A stretch of 64,000 nucleotides of DNA from Acidiflorens sp963841945 (GTDB lineage: Bacteria; Acidobacteriota; Terriglobia; Terriglobales; Acidobacteriaceae), in assembly GCA_963841945.1 (NCBI GenBank), contig CAWJFC010000016.1, positions 434,001 to 498,000 on the forward strand, in the 5' to 3' direction. The position numbers and the translations under genes were made by a program. Positions 49,282 to 58,982 of this stretch are shown here, piece after piece; position 1 is the stretch's first letter; each line of letters begins with the position of its first letter. The notes under the pieces were generated by a model. It was not told where the DNA came from, did not search any database, and saw only the letters and a list, made by a program, of their open reading frames with translations.

Positions 49282-51069
49282 TCAAGATCGTGCCCTTCCT
49301 CGATAACTGCCGAGAACATCGCTCTGCGAGATGACGCCCTCCAGCTTCCGGAAGTCCGCGCGGCTCACCACCGGCACCAGCGGCCAGCGATCCACATATC
49401 GCAGGGCCGTCTCGAGTGGATGATCGGGATGCAAATAAGGAACCTGTTGGCTGGCCAGCACAGAGCTGAGCGTCAAGCTTTCCTTGCCTTCCTTGACCAT
49501 GGTTTCGAGTTCCTTGGCTGTAACAATGCCCCAGCCGGTGGGGTCCAGCCGCACCAGCATGGAACCGGACGATTTGCCGCTCACCTGTTGCAGGAGCCGC
49601 TCCACGCTCTCCGCCCCGTTAAGAACCTCTCCCGGCGGCTGCATGGCATCCTCCACGCGCAGAATGCTCTCTTCCCTTTGCTCTTCCATCGACGGCAAAT
49701 CGAGTCCATCCTGCCGCGTGAGCGCGTCAAAAATTGCCACTGGTTGCAGAGTTCGCGAAATGAAATAAGCAAACGTGTTGGCCACCATCACCGGCAAAAT
49801 GATCGAATAGTTGCCGCTGACCTCGAGCACCATGAACAGCGATGTCATCGGAGCGCGCAGAAACCCCGCAAACAGCACGCCCATCCCGACCAGCGCATAC
49901 GTGCCGGGCGAAATCGACAAGTGGGGCAAAAGGTAGTGCTCCGCGCCGCCCACCGACGCGCCCAGCATCGCTCCAATAAACAACGTCGGGGCGAACATGC
50001 CGCCCGGCGTTCCACTGGAGAACGACAGCAGCGTCGCAATGATCTTGAGCCCCGCAAGAATGGCCATCATCTGCCACGTGAATTGCCCATGCATCGCCTG
50101 GTCCATGTATTCGTAGCCGGCGCCCATCACCTGCGGATAGCCCATGACCGCAATAAGTCCGATCAGCAGGCCTGCCACGGCCGGCTGAAAATATTGCGTC
50201 CACCGCGGCAGCATTCTGGAGCGGATTCGCAGACCTTTTATGCCCACGGCAAATGCGACCGAGGCCAATCCACCGACTACTCCGAGGATGGAATAGGCGA
50301 TCAGCTCCGAAGGACGCTGCAGCTCCACCGCCGGAATCCGGAAAAGCGGTTCCGAACCGAGGAACCAGCGCATCACGACCACGCTCGAAACTGCCGAGAG
50401 TACAACCGAGCCCAGAATGCCGGCCGTCCAGCGCCCGATGACCTCTTCAATCACAAAAAGCACGGCGGAAATCGGCGCGTTGAATGCTGCCGCCAGTCCC
50501 GCTGCCGCGCCGACCGGAGCGATCAGCCGCATGCGATCCCGCGACAGCCGCATGCGGCGGCCCAGCGCCGAAGCCAGTCCCGCGCCGATTTGCAGCGACG
50601 GATCTTCCGGCCCCAGCGAGTGCCCCGCACCAATCGCCAGCGCCGACGTAATGAATTTTCCGACCGCCGTCCGGAACGGAATGTAGCCGTTATAGATGTA
50701 CAACGCCGCTTTCGTTTGATTGACGCCGCTGCCGCGGGTCAGCGGGAAGACATGAATGACCAGCACCGCGACCACCAGTCCCGCAAGCGTCGGCGTCAAT
50801 ATCAGACGCCACGGCGAGAGCACGTCGCCCGAGCCGAGCAGATAAATGCGGCACCAGTCAATGGCAAAACGAAAGCAAACGACAGCCAGTCCGGAGAAAA
50901 TTCCAATAAAAACCGACAGGATCAGGAAGAATCGCTCTTCGCGAAACACCACCTGCAGCAGTGCTGATTTGGGCGGTGGAGGCGCTGAACTTTCCGCAGG
51001 CGCAACCGGCGCGGTCACCGTCATCACGCCGGGTTGAGACTCTAAGTGCTGCTCCAACTCAGTTCCCCT
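49282..51069 (-). CDS. ClC-type anion channel/transporter with two CBS domains
   Basis: About 595 residues, ten or more membrane helices, then two C-terminal CBS domains (about 460-590). ClC motifs: TRGSGVNQTKAALYIYNG in place of GSGIP, GHSLGPEDPSLQ keeping the gating Glu (GPEDP against GREGP), and SSGTPGGMFAPTLFIGAMLG (GxFxP). It may be a channel or a 2Cl-/H+ exchanger; no fluoride-specific feature is seen. Its ATG at 51069 lies 11 bases before the end of the upstream TPR gene, so the two are coupled. Confidence 0.92.
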   Translation of the reverse strand, partial: RGTELEQHLESQPGVMTVTAPVAPAESSAPPPPKSALLQVVFREERFFLILSVFIGIFSGLAVVCFRFAIDWCRIYLLGSGDVLSPWRLILTPTLAGLVVAVLVIHVFPLTRGSGVNQTKAALYIYNGYIPFRTAVGKFITSALAIGAGHSLGPEDPSLQIGAGLASALGRRMRLSRDRMRLIAPVGAAAGLAAAFNAPISAVLFVIEEVIGRWTAGILGSVVLSAVSSVVVMRWFLGSEPLFRIPAVELQRPSELIAYSILGVVGGLASVAFAVGIKGLRIRSRMLPRWTQYFQPAVAGLLIGLIAVMGYPQVMGAGYEYMDQAMHGQFTWQMMAILAGLKIIATLLSFSSGTPGGMFAPTLFIGAMLGASVGGAEHYLLPHLSISPGTYALVGMGVLFAGFLRAPMTSLFMVLEVSGNYSIILPVMVANTFAYFISRTLQPVAIFDALTRQDGLDLPSMEEQREESILRVEDAMQPPGEVLNGAESVERLLQQVSGKSSGSMLVRLDPTGWGIVTAKELETMVKEGKESLTLSSVLASQQVPYLHPDHPLETALRYVDRWPLVPVVSRADFRKLEGVISQSDVLGSYRGRARS

Positions 51070-52234
51070 CATGCAAGTGCGCAATCAAAAGTAGAGCCAG
51101 ATCCGGCCCCGTGGGAAGACCGCAACTGTTGGTCGTTTGACGCTCAATATTGAATACGAGCTCCATTGCGCCCTCGACCAGATCCGGATCGCGCCGAAGC
51201 GCCGATTCTCCGATCCGTGGCTTCATTCTGGCCCAATTGTCGGCCAGTGTCGCAAGCCCATCGGACGGTTTTCCGCCGGGAGCTTGCGCCGAGCACGTCT
51301 TCAGCCTATCGCCGGCGATATTAAAATCCTGCATCACCGTGTGCGCCCGCTGTGCGCCTGAGAGTTCATGACGAAACGGATCGAACAATAAAACATCTTT
51401 CGTGGTCTTGAGCTGGGCCGCGCTCTGGCTATCTTGCGGCTCGGCTGCGACTGCTTCCTCCAGGAATCTCTCGGCTGCGGGATAACGTGCCAGTTTGAAT
51501 GCCGCCAGCCCGGCGCCCGCCAGCGCCGCATGATTGTGCGGATCTTTTTTCAAGCTCTGCCGAAATGCCGCCGAGGCGTGCTCATAGTCCTGCGCGCGAA
51601 CAAACAGTTCCCCGAGTTGCTCTTGTTGGACCGGATCGTCTCCAACATTCGCCGCCAGGGCAATCAACTCCGCTTGCGCCTGTGTTTTCGCGTTGATCTT
51701 CAGAAGGTATTCGATCAACTCCAGCCGTGTGTAACGGCGCGCAGCCTCCTGGTCGTCGGGCCACGTCGCATAGACCGCGTTGTGATAATAACGGAGCGCG
51801 CGATCGGTTTCCGCTTTTTGTGCGGCGATACGCGCAAGTTCGAGATTTACAAAACCGTTCTCCGGTTGGCGATCCCACAAATTGATCAGATATGCATGCG
51901 CCTCGTTGCTCTTGCCTTGACCTAGAAGCGCCTGCGCGAGATCGAGCTGGTAAGTATAGTTATCGCGCGAATAACGGAGAGCTGAGCGGAATTCGAGGAC
52001 CGCACTCGGATAGCGCCGCGCCTTCAGATCGGCGATCCCGCGGCTGGACCATCGCGTCCCAAGCGCATTCTGCTGGGCATAAAACGCCCGTGAGAGCGCC
52101 GTCACCGCCAGAAAAAATATGACGGCGGCAACGAATAGCAACGTCAGCACGACTGGTCTTTGATCCAGATAAGCCAGGGCACGCGATGCCTTCCTGTCCC
52201 CAGCCGTCGCCTCATTCGGAGAAACACTCACCAC
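51059..52234 (-). CDS. TPR-repeat membrane-anchored protein
   Basis: A 391-residue protein with one N-terminal membrane helix (VVLTLLFVAAVIFFLAVTALSRAF) and several TPR-like helical hairpins (SAVLEFRSALRYSRDNYTYQLDLAQALLGQGKSNEAHAYL, LARIAAQKAETDRALRYYHNAVYA, DYEHASAAFRQSLKKDPHNHAALAGAGLAAFKLARY). It probably organises a protein complex on the outer face of the inner membrane. It overlaps the ClC gene by 11 bases. No family name assigned. Confidence 0.82.
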   Translation of the reverse strand: MVSVSPNEATAGDRKASRALAYLDQRPVVLTLLFVAAVIFFLAVTALSRAFYAQQNALGTRWSSRGIADLKARRYPSAVLEFRSALRYSRDNYTYQLDLAQALLGQGKSNEAHAYLINLWDRQPENGFVNLELARIAAQKAETDRALRYYHNAVYATWPDDQEAARRYTRLELIEYLLKINAKTQAQAELIALAANVGDDPVQQEQLGELFVRAQDYEHASAAFRQSLKKDPHNHAALAGAGLAAFKLARYPAAERFLEEAVAAEPQDSQSAAQLKTTKDVLLFDPFRHELSGAQRAHTVMQDFNIAGDRLKTCSAQAPGGKPSDGLATLADNWARMKPRIGESALRRDPDLVEGAMELVFNIERQTTNSCGLPTGPDLALLLIAHLHEGN

Positions 52235-52345
52235 ATGGCTCCCATTACGCTTCCACTCTTACTTATTCTTATTTTTTCACTCTTTTCGCAAGGAACAAGG
52301 AGCTCGGAACTACCCAGGGATGGCACGATCTAAGATGGTGTGATG

Positions 52346-52376
52346 AGGAAAAAGGCGGCCCGCTAGGGCCGCCTTT
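52346..52376 (-). terminator. Intrinsic terminator of pal
   Basis: AAAGGCGGCCC (52351-52361) and GGGCCGCCTTT (52366-52376) form an 11-bp stem with a 4-base loop. On the minus strand it is followed by TTTTTCC, directly downstream of pal. Its A/T ends make it potentially bidirectional. Confidence 0.9.
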
Positions 52377-52382
52377 CTATAC

Positions 52383-52925
52383 TCAATGTTCAACGGCAAT
52401 ATGGTCAACGCGATTCTCCTGCCAGCACTGTTCATCGTCCTGGTTGCAGAACGGTTTTTCCTTGCCGTAACTGATCGTCTTGATCCGATCCGCCGCTACT
52501 CCATCCGTCAGCAGAGTCTGCTTCATCGATTCGGCGCGGCTTGTGCCTAGAGCAAGATTGTATTCAATTGAGCCCCGGTCGTCGCAATGCCCCTCGATTA
52601 GCACACTGATGTTCGGATGCTGGCGAAGGAACTCAGCGTCCCGTTGCGCAGTCGAGGTTTCGTCCGTGCGCACCTCGGCTTTGTTGTAGTCGAAGAAAAC
52701 GTCCTTGACGTTTCGGGCAAAGAGTTCCTCATCCGATAGTCCAGGCGTCGCGGCTGCCGGTTTCGGTTGCTCGGCCGCTGGCTGCTTTGCCGCTACCGTG
52801 GCCGCAGGTGCGGGAGACGGCGCTGGTGCCGGCGTAACTTTCGCCGCTTTCTTCGCGCACCCCGCCGACAACAATATTGCTCCCAAAACGATCAACAATG
52901 AAGATGTCTGTTTTTTATGTGTCAC
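52383..52925 (-). CDS. pal: Peptidoglycan-associated lipoprotein Pal (OmpA family)
   Basis: The GTG at 52925 is chosen because AAGGAG lies eight bases upstream; this gives 180 residues. A lipoprotein signal ends in LLSAGC. After a Pro/Ala-rich linker, the OmpA/Pal domain binds peptidoglycan: VFFDYNKAEVR, ISVLIEGHCDDRGSIEYNLALGTSRAES and TISYGKEKPFCNQDDEQCWQENRVDHI. It anchors the outer membrane to the wall. The tol genes are not adjacent in this window. Confidence 0.93.
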   Translation of the reverse strand: MTHKKQTSSLLIVLGAILLSAGCAKKAAKVTPAPAPSPAPAATVAAKQPAAEQPKPAAATPGLSDEELFARNVKDVFFDYNKAEVRTDETSTAQRDAEFLRQHPNISVLIEGHCDDRGSIEYNLALGTSRAESMKQTLLTDGVAADRIKTISYGKEKPFCNQDDEQCWQENRVDHIAVEH

Positions 52926-53028
52926 GTGAATTCTCCTTAGGGTCACCAACGATTTGCCATAGAGCATTTCCGACTGCCGGCGGAACGCTCCAAAAGTCGC
53001 GAAACAACAAATCTTTAGCTAAGGAGAA

Positions 53029-53316
53029 TCAGCAACGAAGTACGCTTCCGCACACGGCGGGACTGTTAGGCTCGCATTCGGCGGCGGGAACATTCAGCCA
53101 AAAAAGGACGATCAGGAAAGACAAATTCAGCGAGGACTTCAGCGCGGAATAAACGATGGCCAGACGCAGTCGAAGCGCGGCGCGGGCCGCCTGTAGCGCA
53201 GTAACCGGCCCATTCACCGCAGAGTACGGCCCCTGCATCACCGGAAACAGGAAGATCGTCAGAATGCAGAAGATGGCAACCACCGCCATCTCCATTCCGA
53301 TTCGGCCAGAAGTCAT
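53029..53316 (-). CDS. Small membrane protein, unknown function
   Basis: A 95-residue frame with two hydrophobic segments (MEMAVVAIFCILTIFLFPVM and LNLSFLIVLFWLNVPAA) around a loop QGPYSAVNGPVTALQAARAALRLR. The loop reads like a conserved short family (QGPxxxxxGPVTAL) rather than random sequence. Two start Mets exist (53316 and 53295). It ends 104 bases before the pal start and may or may not be cotranscribed. Confidence 0.55.
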   Translation of the reverse strand: MTSGRIGMEMAVVAIFCILTIFLFPVMQGPYSAVNGPVTALQAARAALRLRLAIVYSALKSSLNLSFLIVLFWLNVPAAECEPNSPAVCGSVLRC

Positions 53317-53415
53317 TGCACCAAGTATTATAGCGGGCCGCTCGCTCGGATTGAAGTCGCTCGCAACCCTTTGGTACAGCAGCCGTTTGGGCCGGTTTCC
53401 GAGGATTCTATGCTC

Positions 53416-56196
53416 CTATAGCTTGAGCTTCGCCTCTACCGTCCCATCCTCCAGCGACGACTCGAGCCTAAATCCAAGTTTGCGGCAGATGGTCTGCATC
53501 TCGCGGTTCTCGGAAAGAATGGTTGAAACCACACATCCCAGCTGCTCATCCCGCGCCACCTCAATCAGCCGCCGGTAAAGCTCCGTTCCCAGGCCCTGGT
53601 GCTGGAATCGGTCATCGACCAGCACTGCCATCTCCGCCTCTTCCCTTCCGCGCACCCGGCTCAAACGGCCGATGGCGATGATCTCCACCTGATCGTCGTT
53701 GGTTTTGTGCTCGACTACCAGCGCCATTTCGCGGTCATAGTCGATAAAGCAGATCCGCGTGAGCCGGTCATGCGCCGTGCGCTGGCTGAGCCGCAGGGGC
53801 TGAAAGTAGCGCAGATAAACCGTCCGCTCCGATAACACCTGGTGCAATTTGATGAGAAGCGGCTCGTCCTCCGGACGAATCGGGCGAATCAGAATTTCCT
53901 CGCCGTTCTTCATCGTGCCCGGATGCACATATCGGTTCGGGTAAGGGCGTATCGCCAGCCGCGGAATTTCTTCCCGGGTCGTCGATAACGGATAAAGAAC
54001 AATACGCGCATCGAGTGCAATCAAGCGGTCAGGCGAGGCGAGCAGCGGATTGATGTCAATCTCCTTGATCCATCTCTGCTCCGCGACCAACTGGCTGAAG
54101 CGCACCAGTAACTGCTCAAGCGCCGCCAGATCGACCGGCTTGCGCCCGCGTACTCCCTGCAGCGCCTTAAAGATTTTCGTGTGCTCCATCAGTCGCCGCG
54201 CCAGCGTGGTATTAAGCGGAGGCAGCGCCAGCGCGCGGTCGCCAAACACCTCCACCAGTTGCCCGCCGGTGCCAAACAGAATCACCGGCCCAAACTGTGA
54301 GTCAACCGTGCTGCCCAGAATAAGTTCGTAACCCTCGGCGCGGAAAAACGGCTGTACGGTGACGCCCAGAAAATGCTCTGCGCCCGCTTTCTCGCGAACC
54401 CCTGTCTCGATCTCGCGCCACGCGGCCCGGACCGCATCCGCACTGCTCAAATTCAATTTGACGCCGCCAACCTCGGTCTTGTGCGTGATCGTGTGCGACA
54501 GCAATTTGACGACAACCGGGTATCCAAGTTCCTCCGCCTTGGCCGCCGCCTCATCGGCGCTGTGCGCCTCTACCGTGGGCGCAGTCGGAACCCGATAACA
54601 GGCCAGCAATTCTTTCGACTCCGGCTCCGTGAGCAAAGTGCGCCCGCTCTGCCGAACTTTTTGAATGATGCCTTCCGCTCGGGCGCGGTCCGGAGCTTCC
54701 GCTCCCTGCGGCAACACCGGCGTTTCATACAGTCCACGCAACAGATAGCTGTATCGCCACATGTAGTAAAAAATTCGCGCTGCCGCATCGGGATAGGCGA
54801 ACGTCGGTATGCTGGCGCGGTTCAAGATCTCGATCCCGGCGGTCATCTCCGAGCCGCCCATCCAGCACGCGAGCACCGGCTTACCCAGGCTCTTCGAAAG
54901 CGGGGCGAGTCGCTCGGCGGTAATGGTCGGATGTGACATCCCCTGCGGGCAAAGCACCGCCAGCAAACCGTCATTCGTTGTGTCGGCGCCGACCATTTCG
55001 ATAACCTTGGCATAACGGTCGGGCAACGCGTCACCCAGCACATCCACGGGATTGTTATGGCTCCAGTGTGGTGGCAAAGTCTGGTTCAGTTGTTCTAGCG
55101 TCGCCGGAGATAGCTCAGCGAGTTCGCCTCCCACTCCAATGATGGAATCGGCCGCCAGCACGCCCGGCCCGCCAGCATTCGTCACAATCGCTAGCCGGGG
55201 GCCTTTAGGCCGCGGCTGTTTGCTGAGCGTCTCCGCCATATAAAAGAGGTCGGCGATTGTGTTCACCCGCAAAACTCCGCAGCGGCGGAAGGCTGCCTCC
55301 AGCACTTCATCGCTTCCCGCCATGGCTCCGGTATGCGAAGCGGCGGCGTGGGCGGCGGCGGCCGTGCGTCCCGCTTTGATCACGATAATCGGCTTGCTCA
55401 GCGATACCTCGCGCGCCGCTGACAAGAAACTCCTCGCGTCGCCCACCGACTCCATGTACATCACGATCGACTGCGTCCGCGAATCGTTGCCCAGGTAATC
55501 GATCAAATCCCCCCAGTCGACGTCGAGCATCGATCCGATCGAAACAAACGCGCTGAAGCCCACAACCTCCTTTTGCGCCCAATCGAGGATCGCCGTGCAC
55601 AGCGCTCCGCTTTGGCTGATAAAAGCGACATTTCCCGGTCGCGCCATGTTTGACGCGAACGTCGCATTGAGTCCGCTGATCGGATTCATAACCCCCAGGC
55701 AGTTCGGCCCGATCAGCCGCATGCGGCTTCCGCGGAGTTGCTCCAGAATCTGCCGCTCCAGTTCCTTGCCGTGCTCGCCATGTTCCTTAAATCCCGCCGA
55801 AATCACGATCGCGCCACGCACTCCCGCAGCCACGCACTCACCAATGATTCCCGGCACAGTCTCAGCCGGTGTCACGATGACCGCAAGGTCGACGGTCTCC
55901 GGAATCTGCTCAATATTTCCGTATGCCTTAATACCAAGCACGCTGCTATGTTTCGCACTGACCGGATAAACCGTGCCCCCAAAAGGGCTGCTCACCAGAC
56001 TCCAAAGCACGGCTCGGCCAACGCTGCCAGGACGATCCGAAGCGCCCACGACGGCGACGCTCTGCGGCTTGAAAATCGGATCCAGCGGATGCCCCTCCAC
56101 GCGCAACACGTCATGCGCCTTGTCTTGCAGAGGCCGATGCTTGCCAACTTTTCCGGTCTTGGTCACGCTCATGGGGTCACGCTCATGCCTTGTCAT
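53416..56196 (-). CDS. pat: Pat-type protein acetyltransferase: acyl-CoA synthetase (NDP-forming) fused to GNAT
   Basis: A 926-residue multidomain protein. In order: CoA-binding Rossmann domain (VAVVGASDRPGSVGRAV, YPVSAKHSSVLG), succinyl-CoA-ligase-like domains (FISQSGALCTAILDWA, IGPNCLGVMNP, and the SHTGAMAGSDEVL His loop), an ATP-grasp domain (ELGYPVVVKLLSHTITHKTEVGGVKLNL, INPLLA), and a C-terminal GNAT domain (about 770-926: LIRPIRPEDEPLLIKLHQ, DDRFQHQGLGTELYRRLIE). This is the layout of lysine acetyltransferase Pat, which turns off acetyl-CoA synthetase; the ligase part may or may not be active. Cytoplasmic. Confidence 0.93.
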   Translation of the reverse strand: MTRHERDPMSVTKTGKVGKHRPLQDKAHDVLRVEGHPLDPIFKPQSVAVVGASDRPGSVGRAVLWSLVSSPFGGTVYPVSAKHSSVLGIKAYGNIEQIPETVDLAVIVTPAETVPGIIGECVAAGVRGAIVISAGFKEHGEHGKELERQILEQLRGSRMRLIGPNCLGVMNPISGLNATFASNMARPGNVAFISQSGALCTAILDWAQKEVVGFSAFVSIGSMLDVDWGDLIDYLGNDSRTQSIVMYMESVGDARSFLSAAREVSLSKPIIVIKAGRTAAAAHAAASHTGAMAGSDEVLEAAFRRCGVLRVNTIADLFYMAETLSKQPRPKGPRLAIVTNAGGPGVLAADSIIGVGGELAELSPATLEQLNQTLPPHWSHNNPVDVLGDALPDRYAKVIEMVGADTTNDGLLAVLCPQGMSHPTITAERLAPLSKSLGKPVLACWMGGSEMTAGIEILNRASIPTFAYPDAAARIFYYMWRYSYLLRGLYETPVLPQGAEAPDRARAEGIIQKVRQSGRTLLTEPESKELLACYRVPTAPTVEAHSADEAAAKAEELGYPVVVKLLSHTITHKTEVGGVKLNLSSADAVRAAWREIETGVREKAGAEHFLGVTVQPFFRAEGYELILGSTVDSQFGPVILFGTGGQLVEVFGDRALALPPLNTTLARRLMEHTKIFKALQGVRGRKPVDLAALEQLLVRFSQLVAEQRWIKEIDINPLLASPDRLIALDARIVLYPLSTTREEIPRLAIRPYPNRYVHPGTMKNGEEILIRPIRPEDEPLLIKLHQVLSERTVYLRYFQPLRLSQRTAHDRLTRICFIDYDREMALVVEHKTNDDQVEIIAIGRLSRVRGREEAEMAVLVDDRFQHQGLGTELYRRLIEVARDEQLGCVVSTILSENREMQTICRKLGFRLESSLEDGTVEAKLKL

Positions 56197-56418
56197 GTCA
56201 AATCGATAGTAGGGACGTACGGAGCAATAGTTACGGAGAAATAGTGTAGCTTGGTCAGCCTCCCGCTGATGTGACGTAGGACACGCCCAATCGAATACTC
56301 GCGAAAGCCACCGCTCCCGTCATCGGGAGGCCTTTTGCGCTACAATCATCTGGCGTCGGCTTCGTTTCAAAAAAAACAGTTCTTGAAGCCCGTCGGCTTC
56401 AAGTCCTCGAGGTGCCTT

Positions 56419-58044
56419 ATGAAGCGAACCCTCCCCGCGCTGTTGTCCCTCGCCGTCCTTCTACTAATCACCTTCACAACCCTTTTCGCCCGGCACCAGG
56501 GCATCGTCAACACCGCCTCGGGCTTCAAAGGCGTCCTCACCTGGCACAACGACAACGAGCGCACCGGTCGCAACACCAGTGAAACCGCGCTCACTCTCAA
56601 AAATGTCAACTCCACCACCTTCGGCAAACTCTTCGTGCTCTCCACCGATGGCCTCGTTGATGCCGAGCCTCTCTATGCCCCGAATCTCACAGTTGGCGGC
56701 GCGACCCATAACGTCTTATTCGTAGTCAGCGAAAATGACACCGTCTATGCCTTCGACGCCGACACTGGATCCGCGCTCTGGCAGGTCACCGCTTTGCTCG
56801 GCGGCGAAACCGCATCCGATAACCGCGGCTGTGGCCAGGTCACACCCGTCATCGGCATCACCTCCACTCCCGTCATCGACCTGTCATCCGGGCCGCACGG
56901 AACCATCTATCTCGTCGCCATGAGCAAAGACTCCAGCGGCAGCTATCATCAGCGTCTGCACGCGCTCGACGTTACCACCGGAACCGAGCAGTTCGGCGGT
57001 CCCGTAGACGTCTCCGCCAAGTATCCCGGAACAGGCGACAACAGCCAGGGCGGCTATGTAATCTTTGATCCCAAACAATACAAGGAGCGCGCCGGCCTCC
57101 TGCTGCTCAATCACACCATATACACCTCTTGGGCCTCGCACTGCGACGACCGTCCCTACACCGGCTGGATCATGGGCTACAACGAGACCACCTTGGCGCA
57201 ACAGTCTGTCATCGACGTAACGCCGAACGGGAACGAAGGTGCGATCTGGGCCGCGGGCTCGGGTTTGGCCGCCGACTCTCAGTCCAATATTTACTTCGAC
57301 GACGCCAACGGCACCTTTGACACGTCGCTCAATGGCAACGGCTTTCCCGTTAATGGCGACTACGGCAACGCCATCGTGAAATTGTCGACTAAGAAAAAAG
57401 AACTCGCCGTCGCCGACTACTTCAACATGTACAACACCGTTTCCGAATCGGATGCCGACGAAGACCTCGGCTCCGGCGGCGCGATGGTCGTGCCGAATGT
57501 CAAGGATTCCAGCGGAGTCATTCACGGACTGGTCGTGGGAGCCGGCAAGGACTCAAATATCTATCTTGCCGATCGCACCAACATGGGCAAATTCAACCCC
57601 CAAAACAACAATCAGATCTATCAGGAGTTATCCGGCGCGCTCGCCGGTTCCGTCTATTCCGCGCCCGCCTTCAGCGAGGACAAGATCTACTACGGTGCCG
57701 TCAATGACAACATCAAGGCCTTCGCCTTCAACTCCAGTGCGAAGCTGAGTTCTACTCCGCAATCGCAAACACCCACGTCATTCGGCTATCCCGGCGCCAC
57801 TCCCAGCATCTCCGGTAGCAACAAGAATAATTTGATTCTCTGGGCCACCGAAAACACCACGCCCGCCGTGCTGCACGCCTATAACGCCGGCAATCTCGCC
57901 GTCGAACTCTATAACTCCAACCAGGCCGCGGGCAATCGTGATCACTTCGGCAGCGGCAACAAATACATCACCCCGATGATCGCCAATGGAAAAGTCTACG
58001 TAGGAACTCAAACCGGTGTGGGTGTCTTCGGCCTTCTGCAATGA
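56419..58044 (+). CDS. Exported PQQ-like beta-propeller protein
   Basis: I use the ATG at 56419 (541 residues), which begins a clear signal peptide (LPALLSLAVLLLITFTTLFA). The rest is an eight-bladed-type repeat protein: LTWHNDNERTGRN, VLFVVSENDTVYAFDADTGSALWQ, VYSAPAFSEDKIYYGAVNDNIKAFAFN and ITPMIANGKVYVGTQTGVGVFGL. It lacks the PQQ-dehydrogenase catalytic residues that I would expect, so it is a secreted or surface propeller of unknown ligand. Confidence 0.85.
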   Translation: MKRTLPALLSLAVLLLITFTTLFARHQGIVNTASGFKGVLTWHNDNERTGRNTSETALTLKNVNSTTFGKLFVLSTDGLVDAEPLYAPNLTVGGATHNVLFVVSENDTVYAFDADTGSALWQVTALLGGETASDNRGCGQVTPVIGITSTPVIDLSSGPHGTIYLVAMSKDSSGSYHQRLHALDVTTGTEQFGGPVDVSAKYPGTGDNSQGGYVIFDPKQYKERAGLLLLNHTIYTSWASHCDDRPYTGWIMGYNETTLAQQSVIDVTPNGNEGAIWAAGSGLAADSQSNIYFDDANGTFDTSLNGNGFPVNGDYGNAIVKLSTKKKELAVADYFNMYNTVSESDADEDLGSGGAMVVPNVKDSSGVIHGLVVGAGKDSNIYLADRTNMGKFNPQNNNQIYQELSGALAGSVYSAPAFSEDKIYYGAVNDNIKAFAFNSSAKLSSTPQSQTPTSFGYPGATPSISGSNKNNLILWATENTTPAVLHAYNAGNLAVELYNSNQAAGNRDHFGSGNKYITPMIANGKVYVGTQTGVGVFGLLQ

Positions 58045-58097
58045 AGTTCGATCAATGAGGTTCGAATGATTTGCCCTCTAAGAACCTGCAAGAAATA

Positions 58098-58138
58098 AGA
58101 GCTCGCGGAGAAAACTCCTCTGCGAGCTCTGCGTTTTT
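58098..58138 (+). terminator. Intrinsic terminator of the propeller gene
   Basis: AGAGCTCGC (58098-58106) pairs with GCGAGCTCT (58122-58130), with an inner GAG/CTC pairing, followed by GCGTTTTTCTT. It lies 54 bases after the stop. Confidence 0.88.
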
Positions 58139-58172
58139 CTTGGCGTTCTAGTCAAACGCTCTTAGGCCGCCG

Positions 58173-58496
58173 TTATTTCTTCTGCTTTGCGATGATCTTG
58201 TCCTTGATCTTGTCGTAAGTCGCCTGCGGGATAATCTTTTTCGAAACGAGTTCGTTCTTTCTCGCATAAGGACGGCCGGCGATGATCTTCTGCGAATACG
58301 CCGTTCCTATCCCAGGCAGCGCCTCCAGTTGATCCTTGGTCGCAGTATTGAGGTCCAGCAGGTCCGCCGCCTTTGCCTTACTGGCGCTGGCCGCCGGAGC
58401 CGGCGTCGCCGCCGCCTGTGCAAATGCCATCCCGCTCACCAGCACCAAAGCAAAAATCGCCGCCAGAATTCTTGTCACCAGATTTTTCCGCGCCAT
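58173..58496 (-). CDS. Exported helix-hairpin-helix (ComEA-like) protein
   Basis: ATG at 58496 with GAGGAGAG upstream, giving 107 residues. A signal peptide (RILAAIFALVLVSGMAFA) and an Ala/Pro linker precede two HhH motifs: LLDLNTATKDQLEALPGIGTAYSQKIIAGRPYA and KIIPQATYDKIKDKIIA. HhH domains of this type bind DNA without sequence specificity; secreted versions such as ComEA act in DNA uptake. The gene is followed by a second small exported protein upstream on the same strand. Confidence 0.88.
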   Translation of the reverse strand: MARKNLVTRILAAIFALVLVSGMAFAQAAATPAPAASASKAKAADLLDLNTATKDQLEALPGIGTAYSQKIIAGRPYARKNELVSKKIIPQATYDKIKDKIIAKQKK

Positions 58497-58577
58497 TTCT
58501 CTCTCCTCATAGTTGATTGATAACTTCATCCGAATGTTTTTATCCTGTTTAGTCCCGAAAGTCACCGGTCATTTCTT

Positions 58578-58943
58578 CTAACGTTCCCTTGCCGCTGCCT
58601 TGTAACCCGCGGCTTTTGCCTCGGCTTCGGTCATAAACTTTCCCGCCTTCGTTTTGCCATACCAGCGTCCGCCTTTGTGATAAACGCCGGTCCCGGTGTT
58701 GACCCAAACCTTCCCGCTCGCTTTGGCCGCGGCAATTTCCGCGTTCGAAGGCTTGCCGCTTCGCTCGCCAGTCGCCGCCCCCGAACCAGCCGTGTCAGTC
58801 GACTTCTGCGCTGCCGGTGGCGTCCCCGACCCCGCGGCCGCCTGTGCACCCGCCCCGCACGGGATCAATAAACAGAAAAACACCAAACCCGTGATGAACG
58901 AGTAAGCAGAGCGCTTCGCGATTTTCAAGGATCCAAGCAACAT
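58578..58943 (-). CDS. Small exported protein, unknown function
   Basis: I use the ATG at 58943; the frame opens six codons earlier but that part lies in the gdh terminator. 121 residues: signal peptide (FITGLVFFCLLIPCGAGA), a Ser/Gly/Ala linker, and a compact C-terminal domain, NTGTGVYHKGGRWYGKTKAGKFMTEAEAKAAGY, rich in Gly, Lys and Tyr. I recall this WVNTxTGVYH...GKTKxGKFM pattern from small secreted proteins but cannot assign a function. 82 bases upstream of the HhH gene. Confidence 0.65.
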   Translation of the reverse strand: MLLGSLKIAKRSAYSFITGLVFFCLLIPCGAGAQAAAGSGTPPAAQKSTDTAGSGAATGERSGKPSNAEIAAAKASGKVWVNTGTGVYHKGGRWYGKTKAGKFMTEAEAKAAGYKAAARER

Positions 58944-58944
58944 G

Positions 58945-58970
58945 GAAAAGGGCCTCCGCACGGAGGCCCT
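58945..58970 (-). terminator. Intrinsic terminator of gdhA
   Basis: AGGGCCTCC and GGAGGCCCT form a 9-bp stem with a 4-base loop, followed on the minus strand by TTTTCC. It lies 13 bases after the gdhA stop and just before the next ATG. Confidence 0.88.
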
Positions 58971-58982
58971 GAAAAACTGACT

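Noticed and set aside
49108..50967. 619-codon open frame on the plus strand
   Set aside because: Antisense to the ClC channel gene; Arg/His/Gln-rich with no domain.
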